Part shown: one piece after another, positions 1 to 10,954 of the stretch
Layout: every line of letters starts with the position of its first letter
Position numbering within the stretch: position 1 is the stretch's first letter
NCBI GenBank assembly: GCA_033064195.1
Contig: JARBJD010000214.1
Location: forward strand, 62,001-126,000
Source: Blattamonas nauphoetae
Lineage: Eukaryota > Preaxostyla > Oxymonadida
DNA length: 64,000 nucleotides
Direction of reading: 5' to 3'
Notes under the pieces: generated by a model
The model's database searches: none
Told to the model about the DNA's origin: nothing
What the model saw: the letters and a program-made list of their open reading frames with translations, nothing else
Position numbers and translations under genes: made by a program

Positions 1-37
1 CGTCTCCCTCATACTCGTCAAACCACTCCTGCTGCAT

Positions 38-1774
38 TCAGCAAAGTTGGGCGTGCGTGCCCAGTCGATCGGCCTCTAATTGCAGTTTCCCCTTTCTGAT
101 TGGGAATTTCGTCTTCGCAGTCTCGTCCTGTCCCACATGCCACGCGTAGAAGTTGCCGCTGTTCTTCACCAGCTGCGTCTTGAAGGCACGCGGGATCTCC
201 GGAATGGAGTTGACGTGGAGAGCTCGCATGGCTTCGAAGGCGAGAGCGACGGTGTTCGGATGGTCAACATCGACGACAGGTCGTGCATCGGCTTCGTGAC
301 GCTTTCGGGGAAGGCCTGCTCCTTCGACCCTCCGAACGAGATGGACATGGGCGGGAGGGGAGAGTCATCGGGAACGGGGAGATGTTCAGCAGACCCGACG
401 ACGTCTTCGTCTTCACTGCTTTTGCTTCGGCCTCGTTGATGGCGTCGTTCGAGATTTAGTTCAGAAGAGGGTTGGGTCCGTCTATAATCAGCATTGTTTC
501 CATTCGCTGTGGATTCGGCGTAAGATTGAATGATGTTCTATGGAATGCTTCGTTGAGAAGCATCAAGAACGCAGCGTCGTGTTCGACGTTGTATCTTGTC
601 CCAGCAGTACTCATGTCGAACGTGAATTGCTGCGTTGAGTCGAGGGCGACGGAGAGCGTGCTTGGGTTGGGAATCTGTGTTGGATCGACAATTCGTTCCT
701 CGCTCGCTTTCTCGTTCGGCGATGCTCGATTCGTGCCCAAGTTGAGCAGCTGCATGAAGTCATCGCAGACAGGCGGGATGAGGAGGGACAGCGAGTGTGT
801 GATGATCTGCACAGACACGAGGAACATCCGCCGTCGCCGCTGCGTGAGTGTCGGCATCGTCTGCGGCGGCGAAGGAAGCAGCACATCAGACTCCCACTCC
901 TCATTCTCCGGCGGAGGAGGCGGTTCGGGATCGGAGTCGTCGCTTTCGAAGCGTGTGGCTGGATGTTGGACAAACGCGAGCCTCATGTCGCCTGAGATCT
1001 CTTCGGGGAGGCTGTCGTCCAGCGGAGGTGTGCTTCGTCCTGCGGTGAATTGTTGCGGAGTGGCAGGAGTGGGCTGGCGGACGATGCTCATTCGGAGTGA
1101 CTGGCGCGGATTGAACAGTCGCAATGGCGGGCTTGCTGTTGGACTGGTCCGAGCAGTCTCTACCGAGGGTTAAGGATTCTGACGCTGATTGAGCCTTGTG
1201 GCTGTTCGTCGGGCTCTTGAAGACGAACGGAAGATCAAACTTCGACTTGAATTCCTTCCCCAGCGGACCTGTCGATTTGTGTCCCTTCGAGAACGACAGT
1301 GTCTGCTGCTTGGTGATGGTCTCGTAGGACAACATGACGAAGGATAGGAGGTGGAAGAGCGTCGACGTGAAGCTAGCGAGGAATGGGTGCGAGAAGGGTG
1401 TCTTGAGGATGTCCGAATTTGTCTGACGCTGCGTCAAGACATCCAAATACCCGACGAGCAGCGGAGAGAACACGATGCAGTACAATCGGTACAGAATGAT
1501 GACGCCGTCCTCGTCCACAAACTGTTCGATGAGCGAGCGTTCACTTGGTCCTACGATCTCGGAATTGGTGAATAGGAGTTTGAGTGCGTGCAGGATGGAA
1601 ATTGATATTGAAGATGTTGCCCTGGTCATCGGGAGTGAAGGGGAGGGGAAGGGTGGGATCAACTGTGAGAAGGCAGATCAGTGTTTGCAGACAGGCCGCT
1701 GTGAGAGGGCTCAGCCAACGAGACGAGGTGCGAGGGTCGGAGTGGAAGGGTATTTTTCTGAAGGAGTGTTCCAT
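38..1774 (-). pseudogene. Frame-broken helical-repeat-like protein gene, unrecognised
   Basis: Read on the minus strand from ATG 1774, good coding sequence passes between frames about four to six times. Helical text such as LSPLTAACLQTLICLLTV near 1680 is followed by GPSERSLIEQFVDEDG near 1530, a proline and acidic linker (DPEPPPPPENEEWESD, near 930), then TLSVALDSTQQFTFD near 640 and IPEIPRAFKTQLVKNSGNF near 150. Each piece is plausible protein but no single frame covers it. The gene is GC-rich like the one at 26045-28223. It runs toward or past the left edge, so its end is not seen. The shifts may be decay or assembly indels. I do not recognise the family; an armadillo-like fold is a guess. 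Confidence 0.45.
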
Positions 1775-2843
1775 CCAATGTCACTCGCCCTCTATCGCAG
1801 CACCACAACTAACTTTCCCTCCTCCTTTTTCTCCTTCCTGACCTCCAGCTGCTGCGTCCGTGACTGGTCCGAACATCCTCCCTGGACGCGCCACTCCTTT
1901 TCCCCTCCTTCGCTGTACTTGCTTCTCTCGCTCTATTCACACTTGCACTGTCCTCAAATTCGTTTTTCCTGCTTGAAACGCATCGAATTCAGATCGTCGT
2001 GTTCAGGATCTGACCTGCGTTGTCTGATGAGGAGGACATGCTGTTCGCACATCCCCCGCTCCATCATTTACCCCTTGATGCATCTTTGTCATCGCAATAT
2101 CATCCCAAAAAGGGTTTGGAGGATGTTTCGGACTTGTTCTGAGTTGCGCCGTTCAGTTGGCTCGAGGAGACATTTGTTGTTCTCGTCACACTGAGATCAC
2201 ATCATATTTGAGGGTCAATCTCTTTTCTTCTGTCTTTTCCAGCCGTAATCTTCGCAACCCCTCATTCTCCAGACAACTCAACGTCGCATGGCGAGAGTTC
2301 TGCCTTGAGATGGTCTGGCGTCTCCCAAAGAAAGTACTTGTCGAACAGTTTTTAAATATGTTGTGCGAGTAAATTGTACTTGTGGTCTCCTTCCAGTTTC
2401 CCGAATATCATGTCATCGAGAAGACAAGCTTCGAATTCTAAGTACTAATCGAGGCTTGGCTTAACCATTGAAGAAAAGCGACTGAGCAGTCTAAATAATC
2501 GCCTAAAATGCACATTAACATTGCACAACTTGGCTTGAATTGGATCTGGAGTGGCGTGAACAATTAAATGACAAACTTGTGAGAGAAGAGATCATTGTCA
2601 TTTTCTGACTGTTCCTGCAGGGTTTTTAGGAGTCTAATGCACATGACGTTGGCCGTTTGTTCCGAAACGAATCTAGAGTCGAGAAACAGGAGAATAGCTG
2701 CCCATAAAATCGTGTTCATCGTCAAGAGACTCACAGCATTGTATTTCACATTCTATTTACACTTTTTCTCAATAACACCTTAATCTTTTTCTCGTTTTCA
2801 TGACACATTCGTAAGAAAAAAGCTTAGAAGTGCTTTGGGAACC
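1775..2843. other. Gene-poor stretch
   Basis: No convincing gene is visible. Short open frames exist at 2157-2372 (+, 71 codons) and 2564-2749 (-, 61 codons, rich in Leu and Ser); neither has a recognisable domain or a clear partner exon. Base composition becomes AT-rich beyond about 2350. Confidence 0.4.
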
Positions 2844-2925
2844 AGATCTGCGTGTAGACTTCGAGATCTGCGCCTAGACCGATCTGCAGATCTGCGTCTA
2901 GACTTTTTCGGATCTGAGTCTAGAC
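2844..2925. repeat. Short tandem repeat, unit AGATCTGCGTCTAGAC
   Basis: Four near-copies of AGATCTGCGTCTAGAC lie at 2844-2859, 2864-2879, 2888-2903 and 2910-2925, separated by 4-8 bases. The array overlaps the last codons of the hAT-type gene (stop at 2898), so the final residues of that protein are written by the repeat. It could be subterminal transposase-binding repeats of the hAT copy, but no matching array was seen at the other end near 8980. Confidence 0.7.
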
Positions 2926-4519
2926 TTACCCCCTTCCAGCCATCCCGCATAGATGCTCACCAGCTTGGAAATCGTAGCACCATCTTGAATGGACAATGAT
3001 TCTCGCAACATCTCCCGTAACATGTGATAGATTTCAACTTTCCACTGTCGATTTTGAATTGACAGAAGAACTGAATTCATCCCCATAGGCGATCCATTTT
3101 CGGCAGGTGTGATTCCATCATCGGCAATCGTCGTATCATCCAGATCGATTTGCATAGTTTCTTCATACTGCGCTGGTCCAATGTGATCCTGAGCGTGGTG
3201 TGATTGACCATCATCTTCGACATCAATGATTTCTGTTTCAATTTTCGTTTGTGATTCTTGATATTGTCTGGAACGGGGAACATCTTTTTTTTGTGAATAG
3301 TCTGGGTCCACTCGCCATTCTTCACTATCTTCTGTCTCGTCATCATCATACATTCTTTGCACGGCGATGGCCATTTTTTGGAGACATCTTCTTCGAGTTG
3401 GACGAGTTTCTTCTGTGAGGTCAATAAAGGTTTGCGTTATTGGTGGGTGATGCGACGATGGGAATTGATAGTTCTGTGAAGGTTTCTGAAAAGACATCAG
3501 TGGAAAATTGTGTGAATTGGTGGATTCCGGAAAAATCAGGAGAGGATCTCTCTGAAAGAATGTCCTCCCATTGAAGGTTGTGGTGAATGCAAGGAGGGAA
3601 AGTAAACCAGCATCGTCGTCAAGGCATCTCGAAAAAATATCCTCCATAGATGCATGGATTGCGCTGCACCATTCTGGAGATGACGAATGCGCGATAGTCC
3701 ACAAAGTCCCTAAATGATTCATGAGTTGAATAAGAATCGGAAAAACGTCAGCGAGACTGGCGTCATCGCTCTCCATTACTAGAACGCATTGATGGAGGGG
3801 GAATTGTCAACAAAAACAATGCTTCGACTTCGTCTAGAGAAGTTTCGTCTATTCCCAGTTGGATATTGTTTTGAAAGATTTTGCGTTGCTTGGAGATCCA
3901 GATAAGCATAGGAGCAATGGAAATCCAGCGATGGTCCATAAATGAAGGTGGGCGAGTTGAAAACAGTTGGATAACGTTGTTGTGTTGACAACGATTGATG
4001 ATATCTTTTGCCGTGGAGTGCGCATTTCGAATTGTCGAGTTTGATTCATAGCTGTTCTTGTATGCGAGATGCATGAGGTGTACCATACACCTTGAGTGAA
4101 ATGGTTGAAAGATGAGCGGTTGAGTGAGATGTTGTGTATAATGGTTTCGCTCAGAACGATTTTGAAGGCCGCATACAGATGAAAAGCCACGATAGCCATC
4201 TGTCACAATTGATAGAACAAGGGTTTTGAGTTGAGATAGAGTGTCAATTGTTGAACCGATTGATGCAGCTAATATCTCGTTCGTGTGCCGATTTTGGTCC
4301 AAATTGTACAAAAGTGGTGGGGAATCTTCCTGAGAGTTCAAGACAACGAAGACATTGTATGATTTGTGTGCTGTTGTTCCACTGTCGATTGCAAGTGAAG
4401 TTAAACGGTAGAGAGGGGATGAAAATTGAGTGGAGAAAAGTGTGTTCGAGCGTTCTGTGATGGCTTTTGTTACGGTTTTGCGGGAGTGGTGTTACCTTGG
4501 GTCGGCATGTCCTCCCCCG

Positions 4520-4552
4520 AAAACCCGTGTCCTATGATAGGACACGGGTTTT
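4520..4552. repeat. Perfect 16-bp palindrome hairpin next to the left TIR
   Basis: AAAACCCGTGTCCTAT at 4520-4535 is followed by one base and its exact reverse complement at 4537-4552. It lies six bases inside the 4492-4513 terminal repeat. The CCTAT core is shared with the GTCCTATGG repeats near the other end of the same element, which suggests a subterminal binding or hairpin-forming site. Confidence 0.85.
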
Positions 4553-4759
4553 TGGCGCCAAATTAGGCGTTTTGAGAGTTTTGTTGAAAAAGCAAGAAGA
4601 TGATGTGTTATGACGTGTAACACACTATTTTGAAACTCATTATTTCTTAAAACGTTCATTTACGATGAGTTGGAAGCGGAAATGGTGATTTGTTGAAGAT
4701 CAACAAAAAGAAAAATATGAAGGTCCGATCAAGAACATTTGTCGTCAAAACACACTTTT

Positions 4760-6960
4760 TAGATCGCATATATCACAACAATGGGAAACTGGAAACATAT
4801 AATTGCTGTTTTGGTGGAGGTGATGTCGTGTAAACAGCCAGTGCGTTCAAGTGCAAATGACACTGGAAATTGAGTATGCCACGGTTTTTTCCTCCTCCAA
4901 TACATCGTGAGAGTCGCAGTATTTGTTTTGTTTTGTTGTACTGGCGTAGAAGAGGGCGAATGTGAAGAGAGACAGCGGGGACAGGCAGATGTGTGGATGA
5001 CGTGATGTGAGAGCAAGGCATTGACAAGCCTGACGAGGGAGAAGACCGTGGTACTTTCAAAAGTCCATGAAAGAAGGTAGGAAGAGTGGATGTGAGCAAG
5101 GGTAATGGTCTGGACAGTTGAGGAGAGAGGATGATTGAAGTGGGAGAGAATCAGACCTGAAACGTGATTTTGACTGGATTGCGAAATGAAAGGTGAGTAT
5201 CCGATGTATTCTGATGGTTGTACCCATGTTGATCAGTCGGATGAAGTTGATCAAGACGAAGTGTGTGAAGGTTAATTTGAGTGGTGTTGTGTGTATGTTT
5301 GGAGACGTATCACGAATTGGCTGATGAGAAGTCAACTCGTTGTGATGCAATTGTGTGTGGCGTCTCATTTGGTCAGTTTCTTCCCGACAATGGACAAGCG
5401 TTGAGGTTGGAGGAGGAGTGTTGGTGGGGGATCAGGCATCGGATTGAATAATGGAGACCATTGCACTCTCTTCGTGCTATTCTTCCTCTCCAGAGTGACG
5501 GTGAGTTTCCATGAATCAATTCTGTTTTGAATACGACCAGTCAGGCACGTTCCCAAAGATCAGACAGATCTGAACTAACACGAGACAAAGCAAACAAAAA
5601 TGAATTAAATAGAGAGCAAACATAGTGAGAAGGAGTGGAACACTTCGATTTCCAGACATCCATCGAACCTAACTTACGTTGGCGATGTCGATCGAATCCT
5701 TCTTGGGTGTAGCTTCTTTGCTGATGGTAGAGAAAATGGGAGACAATATTGATGGTCGGGAGAGCGAAGAGAAGAGGGGAGGAGAAAAGTGCATCAGAAT
5801 GAGAAGAGAGCATACGTTCATTTCGGTGGAGTGTGTCCTGGCTTGTGCAAAACACAAATACTCTTTCGAACATGTCCCCTGTTTGTACCCCATCTGATTC
5901 TTTCGATCATTACACTCTGGTCAGTTCCAGGTGCAGTTATTATCGAGCTTTTATTGGTTGTCTGGATCCTTCATCTCTTCTTCTGAATTCATCCATTAGT
6001 TGATTTTTTCTTTATATTGAGATGATTGTGATGTTGTTGTTCTTTTGGCCAGATTTCAACAGCTGCTTTTAGATATCCATCGTGGATCGGTTGATCTGAG
6101 TGACGATTCGCTGTTGGGAGGTGAAAAATGAGATCTAAAATGAAACCAGATGAACAATGATCGTGTGATAATGTAGTAGAGTGAGAGAGAAGAGCTGTGA
6201 CGGAGATGTTGAAAAGATGTGAACCCAAGATGATGAACGAGCTGAGGACGTTAAAGGAAGAAGAATGAATGAAAGGAATGGTGGAAGAACAATAGAAGAT
6301 AAAGAGGTGAAGCAATGTAGTGAAGAGACATACTTCGATTTCCAAGAATTCAGAGAAGAGCACCAGCGTCGGATCTCATGAATGAATCTCGCAAGACATC
6401 ATCGAAGCTAAGAAGATCGAACCAAGAGAGATGAAGGGATGGGAAGAGGAAGGAAATAGTGAAGAAGGATTGGGATTTTCGATATACAGAGAGGAGAGCA
6501 GGCATACGTTTGAATGGAGCTTGTTCAGGCTGTCTGTCCGTTCGATTTGCCCTGCAAGCACACCTTCCTTTTGTGTCTCAGCTGCTTCTATCACTTCTTT
6601 CACGCAACCCTCTCTGCTTCCTTCCTTCTTTCATCGGTATCTCTCCTGACTCTTCCTGTTGTTTCATCTCATCTGCCATTCTTTTCAGACGCTTCCTTTC
6701 CCTTTTGATCGTCTCTCGAACGCATTTTGTTCCTCACATTCTCAGTTTTGTTCTTGCCAAATCATTTTCTCCGTTCTCTCGAGTAAATCGAAAATCTGGT
6801 CAATCAAGAGTTCTTCCCTCATGCAAAGAAGAGAACGAGGTCAAGAGGAGGATAAGAACAAGAAGAAGGCAAACTGGCAGACAGTACTGCTGGTTTTTCT
6901 CGTGTTCTTACGTCCATTGCATCAGGTGCAGTGAAAACCAGGTACATTTGCACTGAAATT
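4760..6960 (-). other. Possible intron-rich cargo or relic gene inside the hAT-type element
   Basis: On the minus strand several sites read like 5' splice sites: GTATGCC near 6509, GTATGTC near 6331, GTATGCTC near 5811 and GTAAGTTAGG near 5678, each followed by pyrimidine-rich sequence and an AG. One candidate small exon (about 5717-5680) encodes a piece such as EATPKKDSIDIAN, and a 3' candidate (5550-5365) encodes WKLTVTLERKNSTKRVQWSP and ends at TGA. Frames could not be joined throughout, and one candidate exon contains a stop in every frame. This may be a captured, decayed multi-exon gene; it may also be noise. Confidence 0.25.
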
Positions 6961-7222
6961 AGAGAAGATGGACAATAAGAGAATAAACGACAAAAGAGAG
7001 CAGACCGGTCGCTTCATTCTCTCAACCTTCACTTCAGTTCGACTCTTTCAGATGTCTCCAGGATCTTGATGTCCAATGTCTTTAAAAGAAGAGTGAGATA
7101 AATATGAAGACAACAACAAGAAATGAGCACAGAGAGTACCTCTGCCGCTCAGTGTGCTTCGACGAAAGCGTCATTTGGATGATTTAAAGCCAATTTCATA
7201 AAAATGTTGGTTTCATAGGACA

Positions 7223-7388
7223 GATCAGACCACCATAGGACACGATAGGACAGGACAGGACAATTGTCCTCCCTCGATTTTATTGTGAAATTGAAACGCA
7301 AATATTGTGAAGGTGTAATAAAGCTTCAATGTCCTATGGTTTGAGCCCGATTTAAAATTGTCCTATCATGTCCTATGGTGGGCTGATC
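7223..7388. repeat. Imperfect inverted repeat rich in GTCCTATGG
   Basis: Arms of about 30 bp (7223-7252 and 7357-7388) share GATCAG, CCACCATAGGACA and GATAGGACA with two mismatches and enclose about 100 bp of AT-rich sequence. The same structure recurs in the related fragment at 8248-8420. It appears to be a subterminal structure of this element family. Confidence 0.7.
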
Positions 7389-8228
7389 GACCACTTTTGG
7401 ACAACATTAGCGATTTTCATCAAAATAGTGTGAAAAAACACTATTGAAATGATTCTAAGACAGAAAATGTGCTTAATTGTCCACCTTTTCGACTCATTTT
7501 TCCTTTCCAGATTTTGATGTTCACATGAAGCAAGAGGCTGGTTCAATCCTTGTCACAGGCACTTTTTTCCAAATTGTCCTCCTCTTTTTGGCTGTCCTAC
7601 AGGACAGGACAGATAGGACATGCCGACCCAAGGTAAGAGTGGTGAACATAGAGACTTTCTGGCCGAGCTAGCGAGCGCTTCTGACCCAACTTGATAGCTT
7701 CAACCACGACATTCCGCATTCGATCTCCACTCGCCGTTGACAGAGAAATCCCATCGCACGCCACCAAATCTTGAATAGCATGATCGATACCGCTTTGAAG
7801 ATCGTTTTGCATTGATATTTTGGTTTTTGGTGTATTCAACATGCGATTAACCATTTCAGGATAAGTAGGTTGGTTATCCAAATTGGTATGTGTATGTTTT
7901 CCAGCCTCGTCTTCAGTGCACAGTTTGTAAAAAGCACAAAGTCTCCCGTCGTCATTCACGTGCAAACATTGAAACTTCTTCTTCTTATGCTTCGAAACTG
8001 TGTGATCTGGATTTGTTTCATGTGTTTTGGAAAAGAGTTTTCCTTGGATTGTGAGTATTTCTTGATGGGTTAATTCCAGATCTGGGTTGAGTGGATGTAG
8101 AAATCTGAAATCAACTGAATTTTGAAGAATAATGAGAAAAGAACATACAGTTTTGCCTGTGGAAGATCGGATGACGTTTATCTTTGAATGAAATACTCAT
8201 TTCGCAGAGTTGTGTCGAATATGAACAA

Positions 8229-8661
8229 AATTGTGGTTTGATAGGACAGATCGGGCCACCATAGGACACGATAGGACAGGACAGGACAATTGTCCTCCCT
8301 CGATTTTATTGCGAAATTGTGATGCAAGTATTGTGAATGCGTCAAATACCTTCCATGTCCTATGGTTTGAGCCCGATTCAGAATTGTCCTATCGTGTCCT
8401 ATGGTGAGCGGATCGACCCCGTTTGTACAATTTTCGCTATTTTTATCAAAATATGGTGACTAAACACAATAAAAATGATTTTAAAACAGAAAATGTGCAT
8501 TGTTATCTCAACTTTCTCTTCATTTTTCGTTTCAGGTTTTCACTGACAGATGAGGCAAGGGACAAGTTCAATTCTTGTCATCGGTACTTTTATCCAAATT
8601 GTCCTCCTCTTTTTGGCTGTCCTGTAGGACAGGACAAGTAGGACATGCCGACCCAAGCCAA
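8229..8661. mobile_element. Truncated relative of the 4492-7636 element
   Basis: About 430 bp are clearly similar to 7205-7636, including the inverted GTCCTATGG arms, the GGCTGTCCTGTAGGACAGGA stretch and the terminal GGACATGCCGACCCAAG (8641-8657). The last four terminal bases differ (CCAA instead of GTAA), and the opposite terminal repeat is missing, so no target duplication could be assigned. It interrupts the same hAT-type gene between its first and second coding segments. Confidence 0.75.
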
Positions 8662-9027
8662 TGGTGAGAGGCATATCATCACTCTCCAGATGGGCTTGTC
8701 CCGATTTTGTTTGAGCATTCATTCGCCTTCTTTTGAATTCGTACTGCTGAATTGCTCGTGAAATCCGAAGATATTCACGTTCTTGTTCTTTCTTTGTGAC
8801 TGTATCAGGAGTGGATTGGATACAAATTGAATCAACTGACGATTGGTTGTCGTTTCCAAGACTTGTCTCGTTGGAAGGAATAGTGATGTGTGTCTTCGCC
8901 AAATCGGAATCATCAGATTGTATGTTGGCGTGAGATTGTGAATTGCTGCTTTGTATCCAACATTTATGCTTTGGAGGCATGAGTGGGAGATCTGTCCATC
9001 ACTCTCTTTTTCTCTGCTGCACTCTCA

Positions 9028-10101
9028 ATGACCATTTTAGACTCTCATCCAAGCACATTCCTTGAAACCCCAAGCTCTGGTCTGTCTTCCCTTCAGTTGC
9101 CATTCTCTATAGATTGTTCTGCTTTCGTGAATTGGAACAAAGAAAAACTTGTCTCTGAACTAGAAAAGACAGTTATATTTTGCTCTCTCGTTGCCACAGT
9201 GAAGATCCAGCCTGCTCTTGATGTCTCTCTGGAAGCGAAAGCCGCAAGATTTCTCGAATTTGTGACACCGAAGGGTAGCCAGTCAGCCGATGCTTTTTTC
9301 TGCTGCTTTGCCCAAATCGTTGATGAATCGTTGACCAACTTCGTCCAGTTTCTTGGGATACTTATTTCCACACCCAGTCAAGTCATCACAACAGCAGCAA
9401 TGAAGATGCTCAGAACTCTGTTCGAATGGTGTTCCCCAAAAATCCATATTCACCTCATCAAAGCTGATCTGATCCCTCAAATCATCACCACTCTCAATAC
9501 ACACAATATCTTGTTGCCAGATAGGGAATCCATCAACACTAATCTCATGAAAATCATCACCAATTCATTCTGTCTCGCAACTCCACTTAGTCTCGACCAA
9601 CTCGAAGTTAACGATCGTAATGAACAACAAGCTGTTTACGAGGCGGTTTTACAGCAAGTTCTTGTCCCCTCCGAGAACTATATTAGCCATTTGTGCGGGA
9701 GCCGCTTTTCGATCATCAATTGTGACCAATTCGAGCATTTTCTGATTTTCCTTGCCCGAATACTCGGAATATGTCCATATCATCAACCGACAATGGATTT
9801 TGTTCTTCATATGCCCGTCTTCCTCACGATTCCAAGCTGCCTCACGTTCTTCGATTTTGATCGCTCAATCTGGGCTTTTCTGTATAGAATGAACAATACC
9901 CAGCGGGAATGGAACAGGAAAATGGGAGAAGTACAACAGATAGGGAAGACAGTGACTCGAATGCTGAAAATGGAGGGCATCGAAGACGTGATGGAAGAAA
10001 AGCTGCAAAATGACCGAAACGCATTCATTGGAGACCAAATGGTTGCCAAAGTGATCACGTTGAACAGTGACCTGGGCATGAACCTTCCACGACGTGGATA
10101 G
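9028..10101 (+). CDS. 357-aa helical-repeat family protein, copy A
   Basis: Single-exon gene of 357 residues. I chose ATG 9028 (MTILDSHPS) because the paralogue at 11766 starts with the same MTIL and all three copies then have exactly 1,074 bp. The protein is a run of amphipathic helices with AFVNWNKEKLV near the start, DLIPQIITTLN in the middle and the signature WNRKMGE followed by TRMLKMEGIEDVMEEKL near the end, finishing LGMNLPRRG. The C-terminal pattern (acidic EG-D-D/E motif) resembles a distant version of the family at 22168-24256. A HEAT/armadillo-like solenoid is inferred, function unknown. Copy A is the most diverged of the three tandem copies. Confidence 0.8.
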   Translation: MTILDSHPSTFLETPSSGLSSLQLPFSIDCSAFVNWNKEKLVSELEKTVIFCSLVATVKIQPALDVSLEAKAARFLEFVTPKGSQSADAFFCCFAQIVDESLTNFVQFLGILISTPSQVITTAAMKMLRTLFEWCSPKIHIHLIKADLIPQIITTLNTHNILLPDRESINTNLMKIITNSFCLATPLSLDQLEVNDRNEQQAVYEAVLQQVLVPSENYISHLCGSRFSIINCDQFEHFLIFLARILGICPYHQPTMDFVLHMPVFLTIPSCLTFFDFDRSIWAFLYRMNNTQREWNRKMGEVQQIGKTVTRMLKMEGIEDVMEEKLQNDRNAFIGDQMVAKVITLNSDLGMNLPRRG

Positions 10102-10940
10102 AAACAGACAAGAACCAGCGACAGATTCGAACTGTTTCTGCTTTTATTGATTCAACAAGCACTGCTTGTGTGTGCTCGTCTTTCTCGACTCTTTGGAAGG
10201 ACTGAAAAACCAAAATGCTTCTTCATCCATACCTCCCAATCCCTCGTCACTCCCCACTCAATTCGAGATGCACAAGGAAGAAGGAAAGTGGGAGTTGAAA
10301 TGCCATCCGACACCACTTCTCTCAGAAGGAAGCCTTCAGCTGCTCGTTTGAAAATTAGGTGTCTGCATTTCAGTTTTGCGGTTTCTGCACACATGCGAAT
10401 TGGTTCTCTGTGTTGGTTCAGAGCGGACTCCATCCACACCGGAACTGTGGAGTGAAACGAGGATCGATGCACTGTTGGGCACAACGACACTCTTCGTCAA
10501 TCCCGATCTGCTCGACGCGCTGCTCGCATTGTCAGGCAATCAGCTGCTTCTGGTCTCGCCGATCTCGAAGTCTATGAACGTTCTGACGGCTCCAAATGGA
10601 TCGGACAGCGCTCATTCGAGATCTCCGCATCTCGATTGGCAACCCTTCGTTGCATCGTGTTCCACACAGCACGCTCAGCTCGTTTCGGTTCAGCCTCTCC
10701 AACCGACAGTATTCGAACTCACTCTCATCTCAAAGTGTGACTGGTTTTGTGCGATGGACTGACGATTCCGGACGAGATGGGTCGTAAACTGCTGCCACGC
10801 TTGAGAACTGACACACTCCACACTCGTCGTGTGGACTTCCCACTTCCCTTCCTCCTCCACTCACCGGATCCTCTCTCCTCATCTAAACCGTCGGCACAAC
10901 CATCTCTTAATCCTCCGTGGCTGTCAACTCGCTCACTCCA
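10102..10940 (+). other. Spacer with a decayed coding fragment
   Basis: After copy A the sequence holds an open stretch at 10376-10762 (128 codons) with ELWSETRIDALLG and LDALLALSGNQLLLVSP, the latter reminiscent of a leucine-rich repeat. Upstream and downstream text continues in other frames, so this looks like a relic of a larger gene. No intact gene is visible. Confidence 0.35.
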
Positions 10941-10954
10941 TACGCTGTCTGTTT

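Larger units (their letters stand above)
4492..7636. mobile_element. Non-autonomous hAT-type element, 22-bp TIRs and 8-bp TSD
   Basis: The ends are perfect inverted copies of a 22-bp sequence beginning TTACCTTGGGTCGGCATG (4492-4513 and, reversed, 7615-7636). The element is flanked on both sides by the same 8 bases, GAGTGGTG (4484-4491 and 7637-7644), the duplication size typical of hAT elements. It sits inside the hAT-type gene on the minus strand; deleting the element and one duplication joins codons for SLYVHHS to RKTVTK in an open frame. Length is 3,145 bp. No transposase domain was found inside, so movement would depend on another element. The interior is mostly unassigned, with splice-site-like motifs on the minus strand. 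Confidence 0.85.
2898..8980 (-). pseudogene. hAT-superfamily transposase-like gene, interrupted by two insertions
   Basis: Minus-strand segments in order. 8980-8661 begins MPPKHKCW and is Ser/Gln-rich. About 8103-7637 holds a Cys/His-rich stretch (FQCLHVNDDGRLCAFYKLC) and the hAT-like DHAIQDLVACDGISLSTASG. 4491-2898 holds LTSLAIDSGTTAHKSYNVFV, LVLSIVTDGYRGFSSV, FQPFHSRCMVHLMHLAYKN and DHRWISIAPMLIWI. These match the usual hAT order of first acidic block, second acidic block with HRC-type motif, and the R-W helical region. The frame changes near 3770, and a possible 44-nt intron (8105-8148, GTATGT to TTTCAG) does not join frames cleanly. Insertions at 4492-7636 and about 8229-8661 split it, so it is inactive now. 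It may be a transposon copy or a domesticated gene; no terminal repeats were found for it. Confidence 0.7.

Noticed and set aside
4492-7636. Treating the 3.1-kb segment as a spliceosomal intron or introner
   Set aside because: Perfect inverted ends plus an 8-bp duplication fit a transposon; its borders do not match the GT and AG positions of introns in this window without shifting the frame.
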